Shown in pieces: positions 43,974 through 53,634 of a stretch of DNA of 64,000 nt (within the stretch, counting starts at the first letter, position 1; every line of letters begins with the position of its first letter). This stretch comes from Bacteroidales bacterium (GTDB lineage Bacteria; Bacteroidota; Bacteroidia; Bacteroidales; UBA932). Both the position numbers and the translations under genes were made by a program. The stretch covers positions 1 to 64,000 of the forward strand of contig JAFVVN010000040.1 of the NCBI GenBank assembly GCA_017502125.1. Reading direction: 5' to 3'. The notes under the pieces were generated by a model, which was not told the DNA's origin, ran no database searches, and worked only from the letters and a program-made list of their open reading frames with translations.

Positions 43974-45644
43974 TTACCAATTAGGGTTCTGGGTAAATTC
44001 TCTGCACAGGTCAAGTTCTCTTTGTGGAATAGGAAGAAGTTCGTGTTTTCCCTTTACGGTATGCTTGGCCACGACATAATTATAAACGCCGTCGCTTTCC
44101 CACCACGAGTTGAGTCTGGCATCAGTTTCCTGTATTGTTTCATAATATATTCCCCAGCGTACGAGGTCAAGCCTTCTGTGACCCTCAAATGCAAGCTCGA
44201 AGGCTCTTTCCTGTCTGACGGCTTCTCTGAATCCTTCCTGGTCGAGTCCGGAAAGCTCATAACCTCCGTTGCCGGCATATCCTCTCGCGCGTACCTTGTT
44301 GATTGCTGCATAGGCATCGGCGGTAGGACCTCCTTTCCACTCGTTCAGTGCTTCTGCATACAGGAGCAGAACATCGGAGTATCTTAGGATGTACCAGTTC
44401 ACATTGGACTTGTCATCATTGATCAGGTTATTGCCTTCATTGACATATTTGACTATATCCCACTTGGCGGGAGTATAGTTCTGCTTCTCCTTCTGCCTCT
44501 TGCTCTGATCTTCATCGTTTGCCTTGGCAGAGGCATCTGTGTCGCTTGAACCCCTTGCGAGGAGTATATAGTCGTCCTTGTATTGATAGTTTGCCACAGA
44601 CAGGTCGCGTCTTCCGTCTTCCGGATACTGTCTCCAGTCGATTACAAATGAGTGTACAACCTTCATATTTGCTGCACAGCGACCCCTGACTCCGGCTACT
44701 GATGTGGTCTTGACACCGTTCCATTTGCCTATTCGTCCGCATGGGTCGGCATTTCCGCCTCCGGTGGTCGGGCTGTAGAATGAGACCTCTATAAGACTTT
44801 CTGTAGGATCCCATATTCCGTTGCATGTGTTCTTCCACAGTGTCTGATAATCAGGGAGAAGATCATGTTTGCCTGAATATATGAGCTTCTGGGCCATCTT
44901 GGCGGCAGCTTCCCATTTACTGTGGTCCTGAACAGGATATCCTGCCCAAGTCGCGTAGACCTTGGTCAGAAGTCCCATTGCGGCACCTTTGGAGATTCTG
45001 TAGCTGTTATCCTTTCTATAGGTGTCATCCTTGGCAAAGGGCAGAGTCTCGACTGCATACAGGAGGTCCTCTTCAATGAAGGCATATACTTCTTCCGGAG
45101 CAGCCTGTACATATGTGCTCGGATGCATTTCAGACTGGGATGTTGCAGTCATCAGAGGGATTCTGCCCCAGCGTCTCACAAGTTCGAAATAGAACAGAGC
45201 CCTTAGAGCACGTGCTTCAGCTATGTATATCACGCCCTTGTTTCTGTCCTCCACAGACCAGGAGTCGATTCTGGCTGCACATCTTTCTATGAAGTCATTT
45301 GTCCTGTAGACTCCTTCATACAGTGCCTGCCAGCTTTCCTGGATTTCTGACTGAGTGGCAGGAAATGCATTTGTCGGCGTTATTCGCCAGTTTTCGGTGG
45401 TGCTTCCCTCCACCTGGGATATGTCTGTGCCCATAGAGAACATTATGGAAAGGTTCAAGGCGTAAGTTCCCTCCTCTATGAGACTTCTGTATGCGCCCAA
45501 GAGCACGGTCTCTGCTTCCGATGCATCCTGAAGGAAGGTGCTCTTTTCAATTTCCGTGCGGCTTTCTTCCTTGAGAAATCCGGTGCAGGAAGCGGCAAGT
45601 ATGCTGCAGAGTGCGAGATAAATATATATTCTTTTCATTGTCAT
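43974..45644 (-). CDS. SusD/RagB-family glycan-binding lipoprotein
   Basis: A 556-residue outer membrane lipoprotein (lipobox LAASC, Cys20) that covers the SusC channel and binds glycan. The TPR-like N-terminal half and the C-terminal RagB segment (RQERAFELAFEGHRRLDLVRW, residues about 470-490, typical of SusD) are clear. It starts 5 bases after the susC stop. Two ATGs (MTM) permit a start at 45644 or 45638. It pairs with a frameshifted susC, which puts its function in doubt if the shift is real. Confidence 0.95.
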   Translation of the reverse strand: MTMKRIYIYLALCSILAASCTGFLKEESRTEIEKSTFLQDASEAETVLLGAYRSLIEEGTYALNLSIMFSMGTDISQVEGSTTENWRITPTNAFPATQSEIQESWQALYEGVYRTNDFIERCAARIDSWSVEDRNKGVIYIAEARALRALFYFELVRRWGRIPLMTATSQSEMHPSTYVQAAPEEVYAFIEEDLLYAVETLPFAKDDTYRKDNSYRISKGAAMGLLTKVYATWAGYPVQDHSKWEAAAKMAQKLIYSGKHDLLPDYQTLWKNTCNGIWDPTESLIEVSFYSPTTGGGNADPCGRIGKWNGVKTTSVAGVRGRCAANMKVVHSFVIDWRQYPEDGRRDLSVANYQYKDDYILLARGSSDTDASAKANDEDQSKRQKEKQNYTPAKWDIVKYVNEGNNLINDDKSNVNWYILRYSDVLLLYAEALNEWKGGPTADAYAAINKVRARGYAGNGGYELSGLDQEGFREAVRQERAFELAFEGHRRLDLVRWGIYYETIQETDARLNSWWESDGVYNYVVAKHTVKGKHELLPIPQRELDLCREFTQNPNW

Positions 45645-45649
45645 CTCTT

Positions 45650-48600
45650 TTAGAATTGGATATCAAGTCCTACTGTGAATATGCGGCTCTTAGGGTATGC
45701 TCCCCAGTCGAGTCCCGGAGTCATCGGATTGTTTCCGGCTGTGCTGACTTCAGGGTCGAATCCGCTGTAGTTGCTGAAACAGAACAGGTTCTGTCCGCTC
45801 GCATACACTCTGATCTTGGATATTTTTGCCTTCTTTGTCAGTTTGGAAGGAAGTGTATATCCAAGAGTGGCATTCTTCAGGCGGAGGAAGGAACCGTCCT
45901 CGACAAAGCGGGAATAGATATCGTTGGTGACATAGCCGTCATGAACAGGCACGGTGTTGTTGGCATTGGTAGGAGTCCATCTGTCTGCTACTTCCGCCAG
46001 CATGTTCACGCGTCCTCTCCTTGATTGGGTGGCAAATACACGTGTCGCGTTGTAGATATCGTTGCCGTAGTTGAACTGGAACATGAAACTGAGGTCCACT
46101 CCATAGAAGAAAGAAGCACGAAAAGGTGATACCTCCGTACCATTTAGGGAGGGCGTTTCCGATCACGGTCCTGTCGTCTGTCGTGATTTTATTGTTTCCG
46201 TCCTGATCCACATACTTTACATATCCAGGCTTTATCCCCGTGGTGTAGCCCGGGTTGTCGACAACGCCTTCCTTCAGGATGTAATCCCCGTCAGGAGTCA
46301 CGATGAAGTCGTCTGCCTGATAGAGCCCGTCCCATTCATAACCGTAGATGAGTCCTAATGATTGTCCTACTATGGCGATATAGTCATTTGCCGTGAAGTT
46401 GGAGTCAAAGCCTGAACGTGCCTGGACATAGTCGGTCCCGTCGGCCAGTGATTCAAGCTTGTTCTCTATGAAAGATATGTTGAAGTTGGTCTGCCACAGG
46501 AAGTTCTTTTTGTCTATGTTCGTGCTGTTGAAGGTGATTTCGAGACCTCTGTTGCGTATCTTGCCGATATTCTGCATCTGAGTGGAGAATCCTGTCGCAT
46601 GGGCAAGCTGCTGGGCAAGGAGAAGGTCCTTGGTGCTCTTGTCGAAAAGATCCACCGAGAAGGATATCCTGTCTTTAAGGAAACCGAAGTCGAGTCCGAG
46701 ATTGAATGTGGATGAGCCTTCCCATTTCAGATTGGAATTTTTCAGCTGCTTAGGTGTCAGCACCGAAACGGTGTTTGTTCCGATTCCATATTTTTCTGGG
46801 GTATAGAGATCCAGCGACAGATAGTTGGCAATGCGGTCATTACCGACTGTTCCCCATCCTGCACGGAGTTTCAGGTTAGATATCCAGCGGACATTTTTCA
46901 TGAAGTTCTCCTTGTCTATTCGCCATGCCGCCGAGAATGACGGGAAGTATCCCCATTTGTTCTTTGCCGAGAATACGGTGGAACCGTCCGCACGCATTGT
47001 GGCTGTGAAAAGGTAGCGGTTGGCATAATTGTAGTTTGCCCTCGCAAAGAACGAAAGGAGGGAGTTGCCGGCATAGTATGAAGCAACCTTGCTCGGTGTG
47101 GCACCCAATCCGAGATTGTCTGTCTCCAGATTGTCAAAAGGGAAGTCCATCGCCTGTCCGAGAAGATACTCTGTGGTCTTGGATGAGACCTCGTGTCCGA
47201 TCATGACATCGTAGCTGTGCTTCTTGATCTTCTGCCTCCATGTCAGGTGGTTGAAGTTCACCCAGCGGACATCACGGTTGAACTGAGACTGACCGTAAGG
47301 ACTCTTGCCGTTGCGGTGAGCCTCCTTGGAGCCGTTCTGGTAAAATACATTCGTACGCGTCACGGTATTGTTGTATGTGGCTGCAGTCCTGAAGGTGAGT
47401 CCCTTGATTATCTCCCACGAGAGAGAGACATTGCCTGACCACATCTCACCCCTTTTCGTATTGGTCACGGACTGTGTCTGTTTCACAGGGTTCACCTGAG
47501 CGAGTGATTCGCCCTCCTCTTCCATTTCAGGGTCTATCGCCAGCTCAAGCAGTTCGGCATCTGATACTTTCAGACCACCGGTAGGTCTGGCGCTCAGAAT
47601 CTGGGCCAGCATGTTGAAGCGGCCGTTGTCTGCTGTCGTACCTGCACCTCTTCTGTTTGTCTGTGCATAATTGACTGTTGCTTCCATGGTCACATTCTTC
47701 CACAACTTCTGCTTGAAACGAAGCTTTGCCGTCGTCTTGTTGAAACCGCTGTTCTTGAAGATTCCCTCCTCGTCATAATGCGAGAAAAGTGCGCTGTACT
47801 GGGAGTCGGACGAACCGCCGGCTATGGATACGCTGTGATCCTGCGACCAGGTCGGATTGAAGGTCTCGTCCTGCCATACCACACCTTTCAGACCTGCATA
47901 GTCTTCCAGGCTCTGGTACTTGTATGGAACTCCATTCTCGTCATTTCCTTCCTTGAAATATGTCTTTGCGTAGTCAGGATTAACTTCGGTCTGCAGTTTG
48001 ACGAACTCATACGGAGACAGCACTTCAAGCCTTTTGGAAAGCTTGCGATATGAAGCGGAACCATTATACGATATCGTAGGTTTGCTGTCCCGCCCTGACT
48101 TGGTAGTCACCATGAGCACACCGTTGGCAGCTCTCGAACCGTAGATGGCGGCAGAAGATGCATCCTTGAGAACCTCGATGGATTCAATATCGGCGTTTGA
48201 GAGCCAGTCGATGTTGTCCACCTGGAAACCGTCTACGATGAAAAGCGGTGAGGAGTCTCCGTTAAGCGTTCCGACACCGCGGATGTTTATATTTATGCTG
48301 GCTCCCGGAGTTCCGTCAGTCTGGGTTATCTGCACACCGGCGATCTGGCCGCCGAGCGCCCCTGCCACTGAACTTGCCTTATAACCCTCGATGGATTCAG
48401 ATGATACGGATGCGACCGATCCGGTCAGGTCACTCTTCTTCATTGTGCCGTATCCCACCACTACGATCTCCTCAAGAAGTTCTGTGTCAGGTTCAAGTCT
48501 GATGATTATGTTGTCCTGTCCGGCATAGTGAAATTCATAGGTCTTGTATCCTATGTAGGACACAGTGATGTCGACGCCTTTTTTGGAAAGCCATATGGTG

Positions 48601-48791
48601 AACTTTCCGTCAAGGTCGGTCACTTCGCCGTTTGAAGTACCCTTGACCATCACTCCTGCTCCGGTCAGAGGCTGGTTGTTCTCATCCAGGACAGTACCGT
48701 TGAGGGTAAGGTCCTGAGCGAGAGCGCTTATGGCAAGGCACATGGTGATGAGCACCATGGCTCCCTTCTTCCATATATTTATATTGTTCAT
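45650..48791 (-). pseudogene. SusC/RagA TonB-dependent outer membrane transporter, frameshifted near the C-terminus
   Basis: A SusC transporter of about 1046 residues if intact: signal peptide, carboxypeptidase-like domain (LNGTVLDENNQPLTGAGVMV), TonB box-like stretch (EEIVVVGYGT), plug (ASSVAGALGGQIAGVQI) and 22-strand barrel. After KWYGGIT the frame changes: the reading frame from the start leads into 60 unrelated residues and a stop at 45939, while the true barrel end (VDLSFMFQFNYGND to VGLDIQF) continues in the next frame to 45650. Removing one T from the TTTT run (AAAA at 46121-46124 on the plus strand) restores a single frame. Without it the last strands, needed for membrane insertion, are lost. 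Sequencing error is possible. Confidence 0.9.
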
Positions 48792-48805
48792 AGCTGTTCT
48801 GTCAT

Positions 48806-51040
48806 TTATTCTTCAAAGTCCTTGTCGAGCCAGATGGTGATAGGGGCTCTCTTTCCTCCATTGTTCACGCTTCCGATTGCTCCGTCAGTAGCAAAGGTCA
48901 TCTGTGCTGTGAATACTCCGTCTGCCCATCCGTCAGTGTACCACACTCCAGGATTCACGACAACAGTGTGCTGGTTGGTTCCTGCTGTGTTGTCTACATA
49001 GATACCTGTGGCAGAGAGAATCTCGCCGCTCTTGACAATCGAACCGTTGTAATATGAGACAGGAAGTTTCGCTCCGTAGTTTCCTTTGTTCAGTCCGGTG
49101 TCTTCTGTGAACTTGTCCCAGATGTTCTTCAGGAATGATCCTCCTTCCTTGTTTGGAGCTCCGTTTACAAAGGCATTTCCTTCGGAATCAGTTCCATGGA
49201 TGTTGTAATAGTTGAATGAGCGTCTGAAATCAATGAGGAACTTGTCATCGGCGACTCCCTCATGCATGGCTGATGAAGATCTGCCTCCGGTCTTTGGATT
49301 AGCTCTGAGAACGAACGGGTCAAAGGTGACTGTGACTCCGTTCACCTTTCCTGCGAAGTCCACGCAGAACGGCACGGTGACACTGAAGGTGTTCTCAGGA
49401 TCCTCCGGGTCTGTCACTGATGCTGTTATGAGGGCAATTCCCATGGCTTCAGCAGAGAATGAACCACCTTTCTCATCCGGTAATGAAATGGCTCCGGTCT
49501 GCTGGTCAACTTTCATATTGTTCAGCTTGTTGCAGTTCTTCATAGACCATTTTGCCACTGCTTTGGCCTCTTCAGTCATGTCGGTGAACTTGATCTCGGC
49601 TGTAAGAGCCTTGAGCTCGTCCCCTGAAAATGTCCTGAACTGGCTCACCCCTTTGGTCTGTTCCTCCGAAAGACCAAGATTGTTTCCATAGCTGAAATGT
49701 GTGAAATAGTATGGATTGTCCTTGATTTCGAGTGTCAGTACAGCCGTGACCTCTCCGCCTGTCTTTCCATTGGCGGCAGTAACAGACACCTCATGGATGC
49801 CGACGGCCAGACCATTGCCCTTCACGGCAGAAATCTCTCCCGTTGCAGGGTCAAGTGTCAGATGATCGGTGTAGTCGGCTTCAGCATCTGTCCATTCATA
49901 ATGTCTGATATGTTCTGTATCGGTCTCGGCATCAGGAGCGACTGTCCAGCCTGTTCCCTGCTTCTTGTCTGTCCCGTCATAGCCGAAATGCCCGATAGGA
50001 GCTATATATCCCACGACTTCAATGCTGTATGCTTCCTTTATGGTGAGGCCTCCGTCAGTCGAGTATCTGTTCCTGACATTGACATCGATTACGTATGTCA
50101 CTCCCTTCTTAAGTCCATGACCTTCATTTATGCTCAGGACTCCGGTTTCCGGGTTGATGACAATCTTGTCGTTTTCAGGAGTGCAGCCGGCTATGCTCCA
50201 CACCACATCTTCCTGGGAACCGGTCATTACAGGGGTGGCACTTGCAAACGAGGTCTGGACCTCTGTATCTTCTTCAAGCAGTCCGGAATCAGGGCTGTAT
50301 GAAAGGCCGACAGGTACGGATACCACCTTGACTGTCAATGCGTCGGTGAACAATCCCACCTCACTGTCACTTCCGAATGAAGAAGTGCTGAGCTTGAGAT
50401 CCACCGAATATGTGCCTATTTTGAAATTGTCATTCTTCATCACGGTGATTACACCCCGCTCAGAAACCTTGAAATGCGGATCTGCGACATTGTCGATGAC
50501 CTGGTCGCCGAATCTTACATTCGCTATCCTGTAGCCGGTGACCGCGATATGGTCTCCGGTCGTCGTCACCGTTGCAGTCGTGTCCTTTGCCTGTGAATCC
50601 TTTCGAAGGGAGGAAAGGTCGAGCTGGAGAAAATCGGGTTCTACCTTGATTTCGTCCGGAACTCCCTTGAAGAAGGTTACGGATATTATGTCCGGATAGC
50701 TGAAGACTGTTCCCGAAACCTTGCAGCTGACTGATACAAGATAATCACCGGCTTCGGTTTCCGGTACTCCGGCTACGGTGACGGTACCTGTTTCAGAATC
50801 AATCGTGAACTCAGGTCCTTCGTATGCATTTCCACCGAATCTGACTCCGGTGATGCTGAATTCTTTAGGCTCACCTCCAAAATAGTGAGCGGTAAGATTG
50901 ACGGTCAGATTAGGACCGATGTCGGTAACCCCCGAATAATAGAGCTGGAAGCCCTCTTTTTCCAAGGATTCCTGCCTGCATCCGGAAAGAGTCATTGCCA
51001 GTCCGATCAGGCAGAGAATGAATGATAGTCTGTGTTTCAT
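48806..51040 (-). CDS. Surface glycan-binding lipoprotein with Ig-like repeats
   Basis: A 744-residue lipoprotein (MTLSGC, Cys21). Four or more Ig/cadherin-like repeats follow, each with a strand pair of the type IDSETGTVTV, INPETGVLSI or LDPATGEISAV. The C-terminal 200 residues (from about NGVTVTFDPFVLRANPKTGG) form a separate domain rich in aromatic residues and resembling the glycan-binding end of surface lipoproteins in heparin loci. The position between a PL12 gene and susC is that of a SusE/F-like binding protein. No enzymatic motif was found. Confidence 0.78.
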   Translation of the reverse strand: MKHRLSFILCLIGLAMTLSGCRQESLEKEGFQLYYSGVTDIGPNLTVNLTAHYFGGEPKEFSITGVRFGGNAYEGPEFTIDSETGTVTVAGVPETEAGDYLVSVSCKVSGTVFSYPDIISVTFFKGVPDEIKVEPDFLQLDLSSLRKDSQAKDTTATVTTTGDHIAVTGYRIANVRFGDQVIDNVADPHFKVSERGVITVMKNDNFKIGTYSVDLKLSTSSFGSDSEVGLFTDALTVKVVSVPVGLSYSPDSGLLEEDTEVQTSFASATPVMTGSQEDVVWSIAGCTPENDKIVINPETGVLSINEGHGLKKGVTYVIDVNVRNRYSTDGGLTIKEAYSIEVVGYIAPIGHFGYDGTDKKQGTGWTVAPDAETDTEHIRHYEWTDAEADYTDHLTLDPATGEISAVKGNGLAVGIHEVSVTAANGKTGGEVTAVLTLEIKDNPYYFTHFSYGNNLGLSEEQTKGVSQFRTFSGDELKALTAEIKFTDMTEEAKAVAKWSMKNCNKLNNMKVDQQTGAISLPDEKGGSFSAEAMGIALITASVTDPEDPENTFSVTVPFCVDFAGKVNGVTVTFDPFVLRANPKTGGRSSSAMHEGVADDKFLIDFRRSFNYYNIHGTDSEGNAFVNGAPNKEGGSFLKNIWDKFTEDTGLNKGNYGAKLPVSYYNGSIVKSGEILSATGIYVDNTAGTNQHTVVVNPGVWYTDGWADGVFTAQMTFATDGAIGSVNNGGKRAPITIWLDKDFEE

Positions 51041-51052
51041 ATGGTGTAGTTG

Positions 51053-53212
51053 TTATTTCAGAGTGTATGAAAGTCCGTATTCCTTGCCGTTGATGGTGAC
51101 TTTGACGGCTGCTCCTTCTTCGTGGAATGTTCCCGGAGCATCGCCGTCTGCATTGTCGGTGAACATTGCTTCCACCGTATTGTCCGCGAAGGCATTGCTG
51201 AACGGATAGATGACAGTTATGAATCTGGCTGCCCCGTCGGCAGGTTCCCTTATGGTGTGCTGCAGTCCCATGCGTGTTCCGCTTTTCACCCCGATGTTGT
51301 TCGAATAGTCGATCGTATTCTTGGTGTCTGTCGCGAAATCCTGAGTGGTTTCAGTGAATATGCGAAGCAGTATATTGTTGCCGTCCGGATGTTCGGTGTG
51401 CATTCCGGACTGGTTGAGTGCGGAATAATCGTCCATGACGGCATTGTTTCCAAGCATGTGGTAGTTCAGATTGACTTTTTTCTTGCTCTGCACGCCACCG
51501 TCATAGAGTTCGTCCACGATTACAAAGAACGATTTCTCGACAAAGAAGACTGCTCTGCGGTGTATATAGCTGATGTCTTCGGAACCGGAATATACCGGGG
51601 TGTTACGGGTGACAAGCGTGATTGTCCCGTCCTCACCTTCTTCCATCATCTGAAATTCTCCCTTGCGATATCCGGAGAGTATGTCCTTGCTCTGGATGGT
51701 TACGGTGTTGTGGTACCTTGTCGATGCGTAAGTGGTCCTGTCGCTTCCGCTGTAGGCATAACATCCTGCATCCGGAAAGAAGTTGCGTCCTTTGATCCAT
51801 AGGCCGAATGTTCCGTTGTCGCTCTGGTTATGCCACAATCCCTGCGGGTCATTACAGTTCTTGAGGACCATCATCATTGAGTCGGACTCCCAGCCGTTTC
51901 TCATCATATAGTATCCTGCCTTGCTGTAGGCTTTTGCGTGGTAGACAGGTCTGGTTCCATTTGCACCCTCTGTCGCCATCCAGAGTAGCTCCCCGTCTTC
52001 TGGGAACATCTCGGAGTATGCTTTGAAGTTCCTTTTCAGGACACTTTTTGTATATGATGCCGAACGTGTGTCGTTCCAGTTGTCTATGCTGTAGTCAGGA
52101 TATACGATGTCCATCACGAAATGGGTCGCATTCTGAAGTTTCGACGTAAAGTCGGAAGGCAGAAGTTCCGTGCGGCCGTTGACGGCAAGAAGTTCGTTCG
52201 CTTCCATGAAGTCCGCTATTGCAGCTATATGATAGCTCGGGTCAAGCTCATAATGGACTCCGTCTTCAAGGAACTGGCTTGAAGCGTTGTCTGCAAGTTT
52301 GTCGAATCCCTCTTCTGCCCATTCACCGGCTTTGATGAACTCCGGCATCATGACACCTGCGAATCCGACAGCCTGAGCCTGGGTTATCAGGATATTGGAA
52401 TCGGCGTAATAGTTGAGTCTCATCAGTTCCACGGCCTTTGCGAACTCGCTGAGCACGGTGCATAGCCACTGCGGAGTGAAATTCTCTGAATAAAGGAAAT
52501 ATGGAATGATGCTCATCTGGCTCAACACTCTCTCAGCCACCTGAAGCCCTTTCCATTCGAATTCGATGTCGTTTTCAGCGCCTCCTGCCGGTGGATATAC
52601 CTTTCCTGTCGGGCATGGGAAGGTCTGCAGCCAGTCGCTGTACACTTCTATCCATGATTTTATATATTTCTCATCTCCGGTTACGCGGTAAGCCTTTGCC
52701 TGAGGCTCCATCCATTGATGGCGGTGGCGCTGATAACGGAACTCCTGGTCTGTCACCTTGTCAGTGGTGAAATTCCAGTCAATATTCTTGTTCTTGTCTT
52801 CAAACAGATAGTATGTGTCCACACCGTCTTCTGTCTTTTCTGCGAATCCTTTGACATAGAACCGGTGCTCGCATGCCTGGTCGGCAATGCGCCTGTCCGC
52901 TTCGGATATTGACGGATTGATGAGGTCGACGTATGGATTGACAGCCGTCCTTCCGTATCGCCAGTACTCAAGCAGCGCCTTGGCTGCCTGCAATGTGTCG
53001 CCTTCCTCGATTGCGGACTTCACCTCTTCCAGCCCGGGATACGAGAGATTGATTACCTCAAATATGCCGGAAGTGTCTCGGAATGAAACAGTGTCCCTTT
53101 GGTTGATGCTCGGGCTTTGGTCTGCGTCAGGGACCAGAGCGTCATCCTCATAAATGCATGATGAGAATGAAAAGATTGTGAAAAATGTGGTTAAAACAAA
53201 AAGCTTTTTCAT
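51053..53212 (-). CDS. Heparinase II/III-family lyase lipoprotein (PL12-like)
   Basis: A 719-residue lipoprotein (FSFSSC, Cys19) and the first gene of the main heparin operon. It has the same fold signs as the HepIII-like enzyme downstream: RHRHQWMEPQAKAYRVTGDE, Asn273 (DSNILITQAQ), Tyr327 (DPSYHIAAI) and His461 (LWHNQSDNGTFGLW). The residue after the catalytic Asn is Ile instead of His, so specificity may differ. Being lipidated, it is probably a surface enzyme making the first cuts in heparan sulfate, ahead of SusCD uptake. Confidence 0.88.
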   Translation of the reverse strand: MKKLFVLTTFFTIFSFSSCIYEDDALVPDADQSPSINQRDTVSFRDTSGIFEVINLSYPGLEEVKSAIEEGDTLQAAKALLEYWRYGRTAVNPYVDLINPSISEADRRIADQACEHRFYVKGFAEKTEDGVDTYYLFEDKNKNIDWNFTTDKVTDQEFRYQRHRHQWMEPQAKAYRVTGDEKYIKSWIEVYSDWLQTFPCPTGKVYPPAGGAENDIEFEWKGLQVAERVLSQMSIIPYFLYSENFTPQWLCTVLSEFAKAVELMRLNYYADSNILITQAQAVGFAGVMMPEFIKAGEWAEEGFDKLADNASSQFLEDGVHYELDPSYHIAAIADFMEANELLAVNGRTELLPSDFTSKLQNATHFVMDIVYPDYSIDNWNDTRSASYTKSVLKRNFKAYSEMFPEDGELLWMATEGANGTRPVYHAKAYSKAGYYMMRNGWESDSMMMVLKNCNDPQGLWHNQSDNGTFGLWIKGRNFFPDAGCYAYSGSDRTTYASTRYHNTVTIQSKDILSGYRKGEFQMMEEGEDGTITLVTRNTPVYSGSEDISYIHRRAVFFVEKSFFVIVDELYDGGVQSKKKVNLNYHMLGNNAVMDDYSALNQSGMHTEHPDGNNILLRIFTETTQDFATDTKNTIDYSNNIGVKSGTRMGLQHTIREPADGAARFITVIYPFSNAFADNTVEAMFTDNADGDAPGTFHEEGAAVKVTINGKEYGLSYTLK

Positions 53213-53477
53213 GTCGGTCTAACGAAAAAATGTATATCGCAAATTTACGCCCTATCATTCTGTATGTCTTTTTGTTCTGTGCCTATCTACCTTAAAACTG
53301 TTTCGCGTATTTTAAATTTGTTTCAAGTGATGCGAGAAATGTCCAGCATTTTCGTGTATTGGACAAACTTCGCAGATTTCTTCAAAAGTGTAAAAGTTTG
53401 GAACAAATCGCGTTAGGGCTCGTGTCTAAAGCCGATAAATTTGCCAAAATGAAAATTAACACTTAAAACTGTACAAT
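53213..53477. promoter_or_regulatory. Divergent control region of the heparin locus
   Basis: Both directions have the same -7 box TAAATTTG: minus strand at 53247-53240 (28 bases before the PL12 ATG) and plus strand at 53436-53443 (35 bases before the small gene). Both lack a -33 TTTG, as expected for activator-dependent promoters. Between them lies an inverted repeat TGTCCA (53340-53345) and TGGACA (53360-53365), the latter part of TGGACAAA (53360-53367), which is the likely operator. Confidence 0.6.
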
Positions 53478-53621
53478 ATGAAATTTGAAATCACCCATGG
53501 GCTGAAAGAATATGAGACGCCCGTTGCTGTGGAGATGGAAATATTCTCACATGGCCCTCTCTGCACGAGCTCGTTGACAGAATTGGAAAATTATGATGTT
53601 CTGGATGAATTGGATTGGTAA
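53478..53621 (+). CDS. Small 47-residue protein upstream of the fimbrillin-like genes
   Basis: An open frame from ATG 53478 to TAA 53621 encodes an acidic 47-residue peptide with the segment YETPVAVEMEIFSHGPLCTS and a C-terminal DVLDELDW. Small proteins of this look (a hydrophobic-acidic Val/Glu stretch, then Cys-containing, Ser-rich end) recur in Bacteroidales upstream of lipoprotein genes and are usually hypothetical. It has no signal peptide. Its stop abuts the AGGAGG ribosome site of the next gene, and it follows the TAAATTTG box with a leader of about 30 bases, so it is placed as the first gene of the plus-strand operon. Confidence 0.62.
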   Translation: MKFEITHGLKEYETPVAVEMEIFSHGPLCTSSLTELENYDVLDELDW

Positions 53622-53627
53622 AGGAGG
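53622..53627 (+). promoter_or_regulatory. Ribosome binding site AGGAGG fixing the start at 53635
   Basis: A full AGGAGG, rare in this window, lies 7 bases before ATG 53635 and directly after the stop of the small gene. It favours 53635 over an in-frame start 42 bases upstream. Confidence 0.85.
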
Positions 53628-53634
53628 AATAGTT

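Noticed and set aside
46121-46124. Programmed frameshifting in susC
   Set aside because: No slippery heptamer, strong stem-loop or internal ribosome site was recognised next to the run, so mutation or sequencing error is more likely.
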